Assembly: GCF_014705615.1 (NCBI RefSeq)
Contig: NZ_JACXJA010000005.1
Location: forward strand, 248,001-312,000
Source: Paenibacillus oceani
GTDB lineage: Bacteria > Bacillota > Bacilli > Paenibacillales > NBRC-103111
Direction of reading: 5' to 3'
DNA: 64,000 nucleotides
The stretch's first letter is position 1. Each line of letters starts with the position of its first letter. The notes under the pieces were generated by a model that did not search any database, was not told the origin of the DNA, and was given only the letters and a program-made list of their open reading frames with translations. Positions 44,046 to 53,563 of the stretch are shown here, piece by piece. A program made the position numbers and the translations under genes.

Positions 44046-44909
44046 TCACACTTCCTCCAATACCCTCGGTGCTGTCAATGCTCTGGCAAACGGCTCCCCG
44101 ATCTGATACAGCTCGCCGACCAGCTTCTCCGAATCAAATTGCCGGATCTTGTCCGACAGCAGCTTGAACTGCGTCTCCAGCATCTGGAACAGCGTTGCCT
44201 TGACGTTGTATTTATGCAGAAGCGAGCGCAGCTTCCCAGGATCGGTATCGCCGTTCTGCAGCTGTTTCCGCTCTTCCTTCGTCCCGATCTGAAGCAAATG
44301 CCAAAACGCCCATCCGCAGCGGAAATCCCGTTCCCGCTCGATGCGGCCCAGTTCGTTAAGCAACACTTCACATTGGGTGTAACCGTGGAGCATATCGTGC
44401 CAGCTGTTAGGCTTCAAACCTTCAAGCGCCTTGGAAAACGTCAAATACAGCTGCATGCGGATGTCGACGGAAAAACGCATATACTCGTCCGTCGTCATCT
44501 TCCACTGGCGCATCCGGCTGTACAAATTCATCTTCAGCCGGTTCACCTCGCAGATCGCAGCCGCGATCCCCCTTGTCATCTCCACCTGGCCGGCCTGCGA
44601 CAGCAGATGATAAAACCGGCTGCTGAAGTAATCGCCGGCAAGCACCTTCATCTGTCTGGAACGAGCTTCTTTTTTCTCTTTGCGTTCGTTCGTTTCGCTG
44701 ACCAGATCGTGCGTATCGAGTCCGAGCTGAGCCAGCGATACGACGATCGAGTACAGCTCGCTTTGATCCGCGTAAGACGATTGTTTACGGAGAAACGTAT
44801 ACAAAAGCTGGGTGCGAAAATTGGGAAATTCGGGCAGCTCCGTATGATCCCGGATCATATCGTAATCGGTGTAAGGTTTCGTCGCATCCGCAATCGAGTA
44901 AATGTTCAT
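44046..44909 (-). CDS. hepS: Heptaprenyl diphosphate synthase component I
   Basis: Non-catalytic subunit that partners HepT to set chain length of the menaquinone side chain. The protein (287 aa from ATG 44909, with GGAGG 6 nt before it) has [21 protein letters not shown] and [16 protein letters not shown], as in the HepS/HEPPP synthase subunit 1 family. It has no aspartate-rich catalytic motif. It begins the minus-strand unit hepS-menG-ubiA-ubiX-mqnA-hepT-ndk behind an extended -10 promoter. Confidence 0.85.
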   Translation of the reverse strand: MNIYSIADATKPYTDYDMIRDHTELPEFPNFRTQLLYTFLRKQSSYADQSELYSIVVSLAQLGLDTHDLVSETNERKEKKEARSRQMKVLAGDYFSSRFYHLLSQAGQVEMTRGIAAAICEVNRLKMNLYSRMRQWKMTTDEYMRFSVDIRMQLYLTFSKALEGLKPNSWHDMLHGYTQCEVLLNELGRIERERDFRCGWAFWHLLQIGTKEERKQLQNGDTDPGKLRSLLHKYNVKATLFQMLETQFKLLSDKIRQFDSEKLVGELYQIGEPFARALTAPRVLEEV

Positions 44910-44966
44910 ACAAGCCTCCGTACCGCCGACAAGCGTCAATGTGCGTTCATCCTAGAAATCTAAACC

Positions 44967-44975
44967 ATTATATCA
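44967..44975 (-). promoter_or_regulatory. Extended -10 promoter of the hepS unit
   Basis: Minus-strand TGATATAAT (TATAAT at 44967-44972 with upstream TGn) about 60 nt before hepS. No good -35 is seen, which is usual for extended -10 promoters. Confidence 0.55.
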
Positions 44976-45046
44976 TAACCGGGCGCACCACGCACATTCT
45001 ATATGATGCAAATTACGGCAAGGTCCGCAGCCGCAGCCGGCCTCCG

Positions 45047-45580
45047 CTAATGCTGAAGCCGGTCCATCCATCTGTGGGTGTACGTCAGGTTAAAGCTCGA
45101 GACGATATATTGCTCTTTCGTCCCTTTCAGACGGCCGCCGGCGGCAGCTCCGTCCGCATCCGACCGTTTGGCGTCCATAGCCATCAGCAGTTGGGGGACG
45201 CCCTTTGCTTGGGACGGGTGCTCCATAAGGCGGACGAGCATCCGCTTTACATTTTTCGTTCCGGCAAATCCCGCTTGCGACAAAACGTACAAATCGTCAT
45301 ATACGGTCTCGGATTTCATTCCATCCGGACCGGATCTCAGATCAACCGACAAGATCGAGTCGCTCCATTCGACATGGGCGATATCCAGTTGAAGCGGCAG
45401 CTTGACGAGCAGGTCGACCAGATTGCGGTCGCTCAGCATAACGGCCGACTCCGGGCGAAATACGGGCGTGTCCCCCGCCCCTCCTGCAAGCGATCCGTCA
45501 AGCTTCGGCACGATGGACAACAAAGCGGCGATACCAATCGATACGAACGCGACGACGAGAATCCGGTAAACCGACTTCAA
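45047..45580 (-). CDS. Unknown membrane-anchored protein between mtrB and hepS
   Basis: 177 aa from a TTG start at 45580, chosen because AGGAGGG lies 7 nt upstream. A single N-terminal hydrophobic segment (ILVVAFVSIGIAALLSIV) acts as an anchor or uncleaved signal, leaving about 150 extracytoplasmic residues. SVDLRSGPDGMKSETVYDDL and the region around TKNVKRMLVRLME suggest an alpha/beta domain. I do not recognise the family. It is separated from mtrB by a terminator and from hepS by a promoter, so it may be monocistronic. Confidence 0.7.
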   Translation of the reverse strand: MKSVYRILVVAFVSIGIAALLSIVPKLDGSLAGGAGDTPVFRPESAVMLSDRNLVDLLVKLPLQLDIAHVEWSDSILSVDLRSGPDGMKSETVYDDLYVLSQAGFAGTKNVKRMLVRLMEHPSQAKGVPQLLMAMDAKRSDADGAAAGGRLKGTKEQYIVSSFNLTYTHRWMDRLQH

Positions 45581-45653
45581 GGCACATCCCTCCTGCAGGG
45601 GCTCTACCCTGTACATTCGGTGCATTTACACCCCTATCTCATTGTACAAATGA

Positions 45654-45678
45654 AAAAGGCAGGCTATGCCTGCCTTTT
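45654..45678 (-). terminator. Terminator after mtrB
   Basis: AAAAGGCAGGC and GCCTGCCTTTT form a perfect 11-bp stem with a 3-nt loop, followed by more T residues on the minus strand. Confidence 0.9.
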
Positions 45679-45699
45679 GAAGCCTTATTCGAGGTCGCG

Positions 45700-45939
45700 C
45701 TACTCGTCCGTTTCGACCGTACCGTATCGGGTCATGACGACCGCTTTTCCGCGGATTTTGACGGCGGACGTATGCTCCGTGAACTGGGCGATCATCACTT
45801 CGCCTTTATCCAGCTTCTCCGTATGATGGAACCGTGTATCGTGTCCCCGTGTAAGCCCGATCACATGAACCCCGTTTTCTTTCGCCTTGATGACGAAGTA
45901 GTCGCCTTGAATCGTCCCGTTTTCTTTGTCCTGGGCCAT
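45700..45939 (-). CDS. mtrB: Tryptophan RNA-binding attenuation protein (TRAP)
   Basis: TRAP forms an 11-subunit ring that, when loaded with tryptophan, wraps (G/U)AG-repeat RNA and terminates or blocks translation of trp genes. The 79-aa protein begins [15 protein letters not shown] from an ATG preceded by GGGGAGG. It contains [20 protein letters not shown] and [16 protein letters not shown]. Compared with B. subtilis TRAP, the RNA-contacting E36, K37, K56 and R58 correspond to E41, K42, K61 and R63. Tryptophan-pocket threonines and the TEHTS loop are also kept. The likely target is the trp leader about 10 kb downstream. No anti-TRAP gene is visible. Confidence 0.96.
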   Translation of the reverse strand: MAQDKENGTIQGDYFVIKAKENGVHVIGLTRGHDTRFHHTEKLDKGEVMIAQFTEHTSAVKIRGKAVVMTRYGTVETDE

Positions 45940-46038
45940 TCGGAATGTTCCTCCCCTGATCCGCATCGATTGCGGAAGCGTCCGTTTGCTCCTATGATGC
46001 GGCAAAACGACCCTGTTGTCAATTCGCTGCCGCTTCGG

Positions 46039-47142
46039 CTATTGCATGATTCCGGTGCCGACGACCCGGACGCTCGTAACAAGCCGGATATCCGCCTCCG
46101 CAAACGATTCCGCCCACCGATCTTTCACTTTCACCCATTCCCTGTACGTGTAAGCCCGGGCGTACATGCCGAAGCCCACCGGATCGACCCGGTGCTTCTG
46201 AAGCTTGCGGATCAGGCTCGTAACCTCTTTATCCAGCTCCGCCTGGATGATCGGTCCGATCTGCTCCTCCTGCACATCGGAATTCAGATTCTCCGATATG
46301 GCCGCATCGAGACTCAGCTTCACCTGAAACACGAATTTGCCTTTTTCGAAGGTTGGCCGGATTTTCGTCTTCGCCCGTTTAACATAAAAGCTGGCCCGGT
46401 TGTTCAGCAGCTGTCCGTTCGTCGAGGCGGCCGGAAGCGGGATCGTCAGCGACGTATCCGCCTTTTTCTCGTTTTGCAGCAATTGGAGCAGCGTCGTTTC
46501 TTGAAGTCCGAGTGAAGTGGCATATTTCCCCCGCTCATCAAGCAAAGCCGCCCCCGTTATTTCCAGTTGCCGCTTTTTCTTTAGCTCGGCGACGAAAGGG
46601 GTCATTCCCTTATCGAACATTTGTCGATGAAATTCCTGCACAGTCGTCTTAAACGAGATGTTCCGACGGCTGGCCGTATCGATCAGCTTGGCGATATGCT
46701 GGGACAATCGCGGCTTATCCTCCGGAGTAAACTCCATAATATCCGCCACGCTCCCGTCGACGGCAATAATCCTGCTGTTAACGGTCATCTTTGCGTCGCG
46801 CATTAAGGTGTCCAGCAGCTTAAACCAGCCGGGTTGTTCCAATACTTGCTTCCCAATCAGGATCGATTGGATTTTGCCGCTTTTTGTCATCGCGGTCACC
46901 ATCGAATCCAGCCTCCCTCGAGCCTGACGAATGGATGTCGCCTTAACGCCGTAATCTTCCGTCTTTTGCTTCGCCTCTTTGCTGAATACCGGACTGGATG
47001 TATAGATGAGCAGCTCGTTGTCCTCAACGTCGACACCCAAAGTCAGGGCGAGCGTAATGTCCTCCAGATTCGTCTGGTCGTAGCAGCCGCCCAGAAGCAT
47101 TGCAAGCAGGGCGAAGGCGATGCCTGAGCGCATTATCCGCAT
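46039..47142 (-). CDS. Spore germination receptor C subunit (GerAC family lipoprotein)
   Basis: Ger(x)C lipoprotein of a nutrient germination receptor, on the outer face of the spore inner membrane. The signal MRIMRSGIAFALLAMLLGGC ends in a lipobox cysteine, followed by YDQTNLEDITLALTLGVD, typical of the family. ATG 47142 is chosen over earlier starts because GGAGGGG precedes it; 367 aa fits. It overlaps the B subunit gene by 10 nt. Confidence 0.93.
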   Translation of the reverse strand: MRIMRSGIAFALLAMLLGGCYDQTNLEDITLALTLGVDVEDNELLIYTSSPVFSKEAKQKTEDYGVKATSIRQARGRLDSMVTAMTKSGKIQSILIGKQVLEQPGWFKLLDTLMRDAKMTVNSRIIAVDGSVADIMEFTPEDKPRLSQHIAKLIDTASRRNISFKTTVQEFHRQMFDKGMTPFVAELKKKRQLEITGAALLDERGKYATSLGLQETTLLQLLQNEKKADTSLTIPLPAASTNGQLLNNRASFYVKRAKTKIRPTFEKGKFVFQVKLSLDAAISENLNSDVQEEQIGPIIQAELDKEVTSLIRKLQKHRVDPVGFGMYARAYTYREWVKVKDRWAESFAEADIRLVTSVRVVGTGIMQ

Positions 47143-48251
47143 TGGCGCCCCTCCGTCCTCCGTTTTTTTCGGATCAGGTCCGTTACAGCCAGCACGAGGA
47201 GTAGGGCAAATGGTGTCACATAAGCCAGTACAAGACCGCTTCTGGACCAAAGCTGTTCCATCAGGCGCAGCCCCTTGACCGCAGGAAAATAAAACACCGA
47301 TACGGCAAATATCGTCCCCGCTATCGCGTACACGTGCGGCGCATGATCTGCCTGTCCGGTCAGCCGGCTTGCACAATGCCCGGCCAGCATCAGCAGCGGG
47401 GTCCAGGTAGTCGACAGCAGGAACAAATAAAACGCCAGAAACACGATGTCGAACCGCTCCAGAAAGTGAAATTCAATTACCTTCAGCAAGCTTAAGGTCG
47501 GCCAGGTAAATTCCGCAATCTGGTCCGGGCTGTAAAATAAATTGCTGGAAAAAATAACGAGCATAAACACGATCATGGACAAGGTATTGGCAATGACCAC
47601 CCCCGTATACGCCCGCTCTTTCCGAAGGAGGAACGGATACAGGAAAAACCCGACTTCAAATCCGAGGAAGGAAGGGGCTGTCAGTTTAACCGCTTGCAGC
47701 ACGCCTGCCCATTCCCCTTTAATCAACGGGAGAATATGGACCAGGTGGCTGTCCTTGAGCGGCGCGATCAGAAAAAGCGGGGCTGCGAGCGAACAGTAAA
47801 ATACAAGCTCCGCATAACGGCCGAGTATGCGAATACCGCTGCGGGCCACCATCACGGTCGGCAGCAGAAACAGCAGCACGGTCATATACGCCGGAGTTTG
47901 CGAGAGAACCCACACCTTCGTAATCGAAACGGATGTTGCGAGAACAGCCGCAAAGGCAGCCACAAAGTACGCGAGCCAGATGACAGCGGCCGCCCGGCCC
48001 GCCCATTTGCCGAACAAACGCCGAATCAGATCGAGAATCGTATCGTCCGGATACCGGCGCATAACCGCGACGATGCACAGACTGGTCGTTACGGCGATTG
48101 CCCAGCCGAGCACGATCGCCATCCAGCCGTCGGTGCCCGCGGTTTTTGCCATTTCTCGAGGCAGCGTCAGCAACCCTACCCCGACCTGGCCCCCATGAAT
48201 GATCGTGATGTATTGCATCAGCGTAATTTCATTGAATCCGTATCGTTTCAT
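47133..48251 (-). CDS. Spore germination receptor B subunit (GerAB family)
   Basis: Amino acid permease-like membrane protein of 372 aa with about ten hydrophobic segments, starting MKRYGFNEITLMQYITIIHG, a typical GerAB N-terminus. It is thought to bind the germinant. Its ATG overlaps the end of the A subunit gene by 4 nt, indicating translational coupling. Confidence 0.94.
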   Translation of the reverse strand: MKRYGFNEITLMQYITIIHGGQVGVGLLTLPREMAKTAGTDGWMAIVLGWAIAVTTSLCIVAVMRRYPDDTILDLIRRLFGKWAGRAAAVIWLAYFVAAFAAVLATSVSITKVWVLSQTPAYMTVLLFLLPTVMVARSGIRILGRYAELVFYCSLAAPLFLIAPLKDSHLVHILPLIKGEWAGVLQAVKLTAPSFLGFEVGFFLYPFLLRKERAYTGVVIANTLSMIVFMLVIFSSNLFYSPDQIAEFTWPTLSLLKVIEFHFLERFDIVFLAFYLFLLSTTWTPLLMLAGHCASRLTGQADHAPHVYAIAGTIFAVSVFYFPAVKGLRLMEQLWSRSGLVLAYVTPFALLLVLAVTDLIRKKRRTEGRQCG

Positions 48252-49783
48252 TCCCCTTCACCGCCCGGTTCCGGCTCTCCCAGCCTGCGGCTCTGCTTCG
48301 TCCTCGTCTCCTTCGGGCGGTCCTTCATGCTCCACAAGGGAAGCCGGATCAGCGTATCCTTCCAATCAGAGAGGCGGACCGGAGCAAAAGGTGTCCCGTA
48401 CGGGGTGCCCAGCGATTCGAGCGAGATCAGGTGAGCGACCAGGATCATCAGTGCGATCGCAATGCCGATCAGCCCGAACATCGAAGCGACGATCATCACC
48501 GGAAACCGGAGCAGACGGATAGCCGACGCCATATCGTAACTGGGCAAAATAAAAGACGCAATCGCAGTCGAAGCTACGATAATCACCATAATGTTGCTGA
48601 CGATGCCCGCCTGTACCGCAGCCTGCCCGATCACGATCCCGCCGACGATGCCGACCGTTTGCCCGATCGGCGAAGGCAGCCGGATTCCCGCCTCCCGCAG
48701 CATCTCCAGCGTGATTTCCATAATCAGAGCTTCGACAATGGGCGGAAACGGCACGCGTTCCCGGGACTCGCCTATCGAGATGAGCAGATCGAGCGGAATG
48801 ATCTCGTAATTAAACGAGATGACCGCGATATAGATCGCCGGCAAAAACGTAGAAAGAAAAAAGCCCAAGTACCGGAGCAGCCGTATAAAGGAAGCGATCG
48901 GCCAGCGGGTGCTGTAGTCGTCGACGCTCTGGAAATAAGAGCAGAAGGTGGCGGGGCCGATCAATACGCTCGGCGAGCGGTCGACGATGACGACGATCCG
49001 GCCTTGCAGCAAGTGCGAGGCGGCCGTGTCGGGCCGCTCCGTGGCAATGAACTGGGGGAACGGCGAAAAGGGATTATCCTCGATATATTCGGCAAGCTCT
49101 CCGGAATTCAAAATGCTGTCCACTTTGATGTTGCCGAGCCGGTCCGTCATTTCCTTCAGCAGCTCCGGCTTGACAAGATCGGCGATGTATAGGATCGACA
49201 GCTTCGCTTTAGCGCGCGAGCCTACGATCATCTCTTTATTTTTTAACTCGCGGCTCTGGATATACCGGCGAATGAGCGCGACGTTTTGGATCGCCGTCTC
49301 TACGAACCCTTGGTGCGCTCCTTTCAGAGACGCTTCGAGCTGCGGGTCTTCGATCGCCCGCTGCGGCCAGCCTTGGGTACGGATGAGATACGCCTCGCCG
49401 GAACCTTCGACGAACAGCACGCTGCAGCCGTCCAGGATGCTGGTCTCGATGTTGGACCACTGCCGCGTCTTGTATACCGGTCCGGCCGATATGCCAAGCT
49501 CCCCGCTTTGTTTCTCTTCCTCGATGAGCGGACGGATGATATGCTGGTCGATCGAAATCTTGTCCGTCATGCCTTCCAGATACACCAGTGCGGCCTGCTT
49601 ACCGCTTTGTTTGATCACCAGCATCCGGACGACCAGTTCCGGGGTGAGACTGAACAAAGCGTACAGATCCGACAAGTTGGTATTCAGTTGCCGGGCAATC
49701 TCGTTCCTGATAATTTGCGCAGCCTGCCGGCTCGATTGCAGCGACGCTTCGCCCCTTAACCACCGCAGCCACTTTGATTTCAT
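48248..49783 (-). CDS. Spore germination receptor A subunit (GerAA family)
   Basis: A 511-aa protein with an N-terminal soluble domain (IDQHIIRPLIEEEK) and a membrane domain of about five segments in the C-terminal half. Family blocks are LLQGRIVVIVDRSPSVLIGP and FLPAIYIAVISFNYEIIP. GerA receptors assemble in the inner spore membrane and trigger germination. It is first in the A-B-C operon, preceded by a sigma-G-like promoter. The nutrient recognised is unknown. Confidence 0.94.
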   Translation of the reverse strand: MKSKWLRWLRGEASLQSSRQAAQIIRNEIARQLNTNLSDLYALFSLTPELVVRMLVIKQSGKQAALVYLEGMTDKISIDQHIIRPLIEEEKQSGELGISAGPVYKTRQWSNIETSILDGCSVLFVEGSGEAYLIRTQGWPQRAIEDPQLEASLKGAHQGFVETAIQNVALIRRYIQSRELKNKEMIVGSRAKAKLSILYIADLVKPELLKEMTDRLGNIKVDSILNSGELAEYIEDNPFSPFPQFIATERPDTAASHLLQGRIVVIVDRSPSVLIGPATFCSYFQSVDDYSTRWPIASFIRLLRYLGFFLSTFLPAIYIAVISFNYEIIPLDLLISIGESRERVPFPPIVEALIMEITLEMLREAGIRLPSPIGQTVGIVGGIVIGQAAVQAGIVSNIMVIIVASTAIASFILPSYDMASAIRLLRFPVMIVASMFGLIGIAIALMILVAHLISLESLGTPYGTPFAPVRLSDWKDTLIRLPLWSMKDRPKETRTKQSRRLGEPEPGGEGE

Positions 49784-49826
49784 GATCCGTTCTCCCCGTT
49801 TCGCGAGTTCCGTAACTTACACTCCA

Positions 49827-49857
49827 TAGAATGGAAGCTTAGGAAGATCTCTATTCG
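49827..49857 (-). promoter_or_regulatory. Sigma-G-like promoter of the gerA-type operon
   Basis: Minus-strand CGAATA (49852-49857) and CATTCTA (49827-49833) at 18-nt spacing match the forespore sigma-G pattern TGAATA-N17/18-CATACTA with two differences. This agrees with the forespore expression known for ger operons. Confidence 0.65.
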
Positions 49858-49992
49858 GCAACACGGTTTCCATTTCATGCCTGACCGGTCGGGGGAACCG
49901 CGGCCTGCCCTTGTTATGTATTGCGGTAATGGTGCGGGACGAAATCAAGTTGTATTACATTCCGCCTATCGTTAAATTATGGCAGAGAGTGC

Positions 49993-50021
49993 TTTACAAA
50001 CTGTTAACAGCCCATTATAAT
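49993..50021 (+). promoter_or_regulatory. Sigma-A promoter of tRNA-Pro
   Basis: TTTACA (49993-49998), 17 nt, TATAAT (50016-50021) on the plus strand, about 28 nt upstream of the tRNA 5' end. Confidence 0.8.
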
Positions 50022-50049
50022 GTTACATATTGAACCGAGTTTCTGTCAT

Positions 50050-50123
50050 CGGGGTATAGCGCAGCCTGGTAGCGCGCACCCTTGGGGTGGGTGAGGTCGC
50101 ACGTTCAAATCGTGTTACTCCGA
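50050..50123 (+). tRNA. tRNA-Pro (anticodon GGG)
   Basis: Acceptor arms CGGGGTA and TACTCCG pair over 7 bp with one G-T. The anticodon arm is CACCC-TTGGGGT-GGGTG, which places GGG at the anticodon. The T arm contains GTTCAAATC. The CCA end is not encoded. It is the only tRNA I find; it stands alone between the germination operon and the gal operon with its own promoter and terminator. Confidence 0.93.
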
Positions 50124-50132
50124 TCGATCAAC

Positions 50133-50184
50133 AAAAAACCGTTTTCTTCCTGCAGCATTGCAGATGAAGAAGACGGTTTTTTTT
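50133..50184. terminator. Bidirectional terminator between tRNA-Pro and galE
   Basis: AAAACCGTTTTCTTC and GAAGAAGACGGTTTT form a long stem with a small CTGCA/TGCAG inner helix, with A residues on the left and eight T residues on the right. It serves both the plus-strand tRNA and the minus-strand gal operon. Confidence 0.85.
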
Positions 50185-50234
50185 GTTTAGGAAAAGCGGC
50201 GCAGTCGCGTTTGCCGCGAAAACGCCGCATTCAT

Positions 50235-51224
50235 TCAGTCTCCGTAGCCCTGAGGATGTTCCTTATGCCAGTTCCATGCCGTCTCGATGATCGTTTTCAG
50301 ATCGTTGTAGCGCGGCTTCCACTCTAGCACTTGCTGCGCTTTCCCGGAAGAGGCGATCAGCACGGCCGGATCTCCGGCTCTGCGCGGCGATACCGCAGCT
50401 GGTATCGGATGGCCGGTCACTTCTCTGGCCAGCTCGATGACCTGTTTGACGGAGAAGCCCGTACCAGAACCGAGGTTGAAAATATCGCTCGAGTTGCCGG
50501 CGCGCAAATAAGCAAGCGCCAGCAGATGAGCGTCCGCAAGGTCCATCACGTGAATATAGTCACGGATGCATGTGCCGTCTTCGGTCCGATAATCGTCACC
50601 GAAGATGCCGATCTGCTCCCGCTGGCCGAGCGGCACTTGCAGGATGATCGGGATCAGATGGCTCTCCGGCGTATGATCTTCGCCGATCGTCCCGTCCGGA
50701 TGAGCTCCGCAGGCGTTGAAATAGCGAAGCGATACGAATTTGATCCCGTAAGCCTGATCGCACCAGCGGAACAAATTCTCCATCGCGAGCTTCGTTTCCC
50801 CGTATGGGCTTTCCGGACGGGTCGGGGCGGTCTCCTCGATCGGAACGCGCTCCGGCTCCCCATACGTAGCGGCCGTGGAAGAAAAAACGATTTTGTTCAC
50901 TCCGTGCCCGGCCATCGCACTGACCAGGGAAAACGTGCCAAGCAGATTATTGTCGTAATACTTGAGCGGATTGCTGACACTTTCTCCAACCAGGGAGCTG
51001 GCGGCAAAATGAATGACCGCTTCGATTTCATTTTCAGCGAATACCCGGTTCAAAAAGCTTGCGTCGCGGATATCTCCCTCGTAGAATCGGGCTGCGGCCG
51101 ACACGGCCGATCGGTGTCCGGTCACCAGATTATCGACAACGACTACGTTCTCCCCGCGGGAGATCAGCTCGGCAACGGTATGACTGCCGATATATCCGGC
51201 ACCGCCGGTAACAAGAATGGTCAT
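50235..51224 (-). CDS. galE: UDP-glucose 4-epimerase
   Basis: Interconverts UDP-galactose and UDP-glucose; short-chain dehydrogenase fold. [11 protein letters not shown] binds NAD and the catalytic YxxxK is in [11 protein letters not shown]. 329 aa is normal. Last gene of the galT-galK-galE operon, 23 nt after galK, with GGAGGAG before the ATG. It completes the Leloir pathway here. Confidence 0.96.
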   Translation of the reverse strand: MTILVTGGAGYIGSHTVAELISRGENVVVVDNLVTGHRSAVSAAARFYEGDIRDASFLNRVFAENEIEAVIHFAASSLVGESVSNPLKYYDNNLLGTFSLVSAMAGHGVNKIVFSSTAATYGEPERVPIEETAPTRPESPYGETKLAMENLFRWCDQAYGIKFVSLRYFNACGAHPDGTIGEDHTPESHLIPIILQVPLGQREQIGIFGDDYRTEDGTCIRDYIHVMDLADAHLLALAYLRAGNSSDIFNLGSGTGFSVKQVIELAREVTGHPIPAAVSPRRAGDPAVLIASSGKAQQVLEWKPRYNDLKTIIETAWNWHKEHPQGYGD

Positions 51225-51247
51225 GCTTGAGCTCCTCCTACCTGACT

Positions 51248-52438
51248 TTATAGCTGCCTCGCGCCGTCTCCGATGTCGCAGACATAAAACGACGGGGTAA
51301 GTCCCGTCTTGGCCGTGTAACGCTCGGCGACGATCCGCCGGAACGCCTCAACAGCCTCGTTGCGGACGATGCTGACCGTACAGCCGCCGAAGCCGGCTCC
51401 AGTCATCCGCGTCCCGATACAGCCTTCGATCGCGCAAGCTTCCTCGAACAAAGTGTCCAGCTCGAAGCCGGTCACCTCGTACAGATCGCGCAGCGATACA
51501 TGAGAAGCTTTCATCAGCTCGCCGAATGCGGCAAGGTCGCCTTGCTCCAAACTGGAGCAAGCCTTCAAGACCCGATCGTCTTCCGTGACGACATGCTCCA
51601 CCCGGCAGCGAATGAGCGGATCGGGAATCGCGTCTTGGACCCGCTCCCACTCGGCCAGCGACAGCTCGCCAAGACTAGAGAGGCCGGGCAGCTTTTCCTG
51701 TATCCACTTTAACCCATCTTCACATTGCTGTCTACGCTCATTGTATTTGGAATCGGCCAGCCCTCTCCGCTTGTTCGTATTCGTAATGATCAGCTTGCAG
51801 CCTTCGATACGAAACGGAACATACTGGTATTCCAAAGTATCGCATTTCAGCATAACGGCGTGAGCTTCCTTGCCCATACCGACCGCGAACTGGTCCATAA
51901 TTCCGCAGTTGACCCCGACAAACCGGTTCTCCGCCCTCTGGGACAGCTTCACCAAATCAATCATCGGCAAATTGATCCCGGCCAGAGCCGTCAGAGCAAT
52001 CGCCGTGACAAGCTCGATCGAAGCTGAGGAAGATAACCCCGCTCCGTTCGGGACGTTGCCGTCGTACAGAACGTCCGCGCCCTGGAACCGGTGAACGTGC
52101 GCTCCGCCCTCCAGCTGGAGCAGCTCCGACAGCACACCCTTGGGATAATTCGCCCAATCGTCTTCCTGACGGAACTGCACATTAGCGGTCCGGACGTCGG
52201 CTTCCGCCGAAAACTGCATCGAACGGAAACGGTACAACCCGTCGGTGCGAGGCTTGACCAGCGCATACGTGCCGAACGTCAAAGCCGCCGGAAACACATA
52301 ACCGCCGTTGTAATCGGTATGCTCGCCGATCAGATTAACCCGGCCCGGGGCAAAAAACAGAACGGCTCCCTCCCGATCGCCGAACCGCTCTGCGAACGAT
52401 TGTTGAAGCAAGCCGATATCGTAAGTCATAACTGTCAT
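51248..52438 (-). CDS. galK: Galactokinase
   Basis: GHMP-family kinase that phosphorylates galactose at C1. The signature [17 protein letters not shown], the ATP loop [14 protein letters not shown] and the C-terminal [11 protein letters not shown] are all present; 396 aa. Its ATG overlaps the galT stop codon by 4 nt, so the two are translationally coupled. Confidence 0.97.
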   Translation of the reverse strand: MTVMTYDIGLLQQSFAERFGDREGAVLFFAPGRVNLIGEHTDYNGGYVFPAALTFGTYALVKPRTDGLYRFRSMQFSAEADVRTANVQFRQEDDWANYPKGVLSELLQLEGGAHVHRFQGADVLYDGNVPNGAGLSSSASIELVTAIALTALAGINLPMIDLVKLSQRAENRFVGVNCGIMDQFAVGMGKEAHAVMLKCDTLEYQYVPFRIEGCKLIITNTNKRRGLADSKYNERRQQCEDGLKWIQEKLPGLSSLGELSLAEWERVQDAIPDPLIRCRVEHVVTEDDRVLKACSSLEQGDLAAFGELMKASHVSLRDLYEVTGFELDTLFEEACAIEGCIGTRMTGAGFGGCTVSIVRNEAVEAFRRIVAERYTAKTGLTPSFYVCDIGDGARQL

Positions 52439-53418
52439 TGCAATCTACCGTCCTTTCTCAGGAAGCGTTCATACGCCTCGCGCATGTTCGGCGCCGTCTC
52501 CTCCACCGCCATCGGATTCGCGGCCGCCCAGGCTCCCATCTCCGAGGAGGCGTACCACTTCATTTTATCTTTGTCTCTTAGAGGCGGGTAAAACTCGATA
52601 TGAAAATGATAATACGATTCCGCGTCGTCCCCGTTAACCGGTCTTTGATGGATCACCATCATGTACGGGAACAGCTTGTCGAACAGCTGATCCATCGCTC
52701 CGGTCGTATCCCGCAGTATCTCGGCAAGCGCCGTCTTCTCTTCCGGCGTAAAGTCCGGCAGCGCCGTCATATGGCGTTTGCTTACGATAAAGACACCGTA
52801 TGGATAGTCCGTAAAATACGGCAAATAACATAAGAAATGATCGTTCTCGATGATGACCCGCTGACGGAAAGCCGCTTCTTCCCGGTTCATGTCGCAGAAC
52901 AGGCAAGTACCGTTCTCCTCATGGTGCAATTTGCAGCTAGCCAGCTCCGTCTTCAGCTTGAGCGGCATATGCGAATACGCGTAAATCTGCCCGTGCGGAT
53001 GCGGCATCGTTACTCCACACTCCTCGCCGCGGTTTTCAAAAATCATCACGTACTGATGGCGCGGGTCTTTGGACAACTCGGTGAACCGTTCGGTCCATAA
53101 ATCGATCAGCTTGCCGATATGCGGAACCGAGAGCTCGGGCAGCGTTTTCGTATGGTCCGGCGAGTAAAGCACGACCTCGCATTTCCCGTAAGACTTCTCT
53201 GCCTTATACAGCGACGTTGCTACCGGATCGGGCTCCGGCGGATTGGGGCTGAGTGCAGGGAAATCGTTTTCGTACATGTGCACGTCGTACTCGTCCGGCA
53301 CTTTGCCGGAGCCCGGGCAGAAGGGACAATACCCTTTCGGCATGTGCGGCCGGTTTTGCCGGTTTGAAGCCACCATGATCCAATCCCGCAGCAGCGGATT
53401 GTAGCGCAGTTCGGCCAT
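52435..53418 (-). CDS. galT: Galactose-1-phosphate uridylyltransferase
   Basis: Histidine-triad family transferase of the Leloir pathway. The metal-site region starts CPFCPGSGKVPDEYD and the active site MPHPHGQIYAY contains the uridylylated histidine. 327 aa is in the range of the HIT-type GalT; it is not the unrelated-looking long GalT of B. subtilis. It is first in the operon and divergent from the ROK regulator. Confidence 0.95.
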   Translation of the reverse strand: MAELRYNPLLRDWIMVASNRQNRPHMPKGYCPFCPGSGKVPDEYDVHMYENDFPALSPNPPEPDPVATSLYKAEKSYGKCEVVLYSPDHTKTLPELSVPHIGKLIDLWTERFTELSKDPRHQYVMIFENRGEECGVTMPHPHGQIYAYSHMPLKLKTELASCKLHHEENGTCLFCDMNREEAAFRQRVIIENDHFLCYLPYFTDYPYGVFIVSKRHMTALPDFTPEEKTALAEILRDTTGAMDQLFDKLFPYMMVIHQRPVNGDDAESYYHFHIEFYPPLRDKDKMKWYASSEMGAWAAANPMAVEETAPNMREAYERFLRKDGRLQ

Positions 53419-53449
53419 GGAACATCCTCCTTAAGCGAAGTCGGTTAGA

Positions 53450-53472
53450 CTTTATTAATTATTTTAATTAAC
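53450..53472. promoter_or_regulatory. Predicted ROK operator, galT side
   Basis: CTTTATTA-N7-TAATTAAC is an AT-rich inverted repeat just downstream of the galT -10. The same pattern, inverted, is at 53577-53599. A repressor bound here would block galT transcription. Confidence 0.65.
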
Positions 53473-53480
53473 TATACCCT

Positions 53481-53509
53481 ATGATACTCACACAACCGTA
53501 TAATTACAA
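53481..53509 (-). promoter_or_regulatory. Promoter of galT-galK-galE
   Basis: TTGTAA (53504-53509), 17 nt, TATCAT (53481-53486) on the minus strand, adjacent to the putative operator. Confidence 0.6.
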
Positions 53510-53563
53510 TCGAAAAAAATTTTATATCCCTCGAAATTTCGCCTCAATCTCCTTATCTCGCAA

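Noticed and set aside
50050-50123. tRNA-Pro as an attachment site for an integrated element
   Set aside because: No integrase, no direct repeat of the tRNA 3' end and no phage genes are present nearby.
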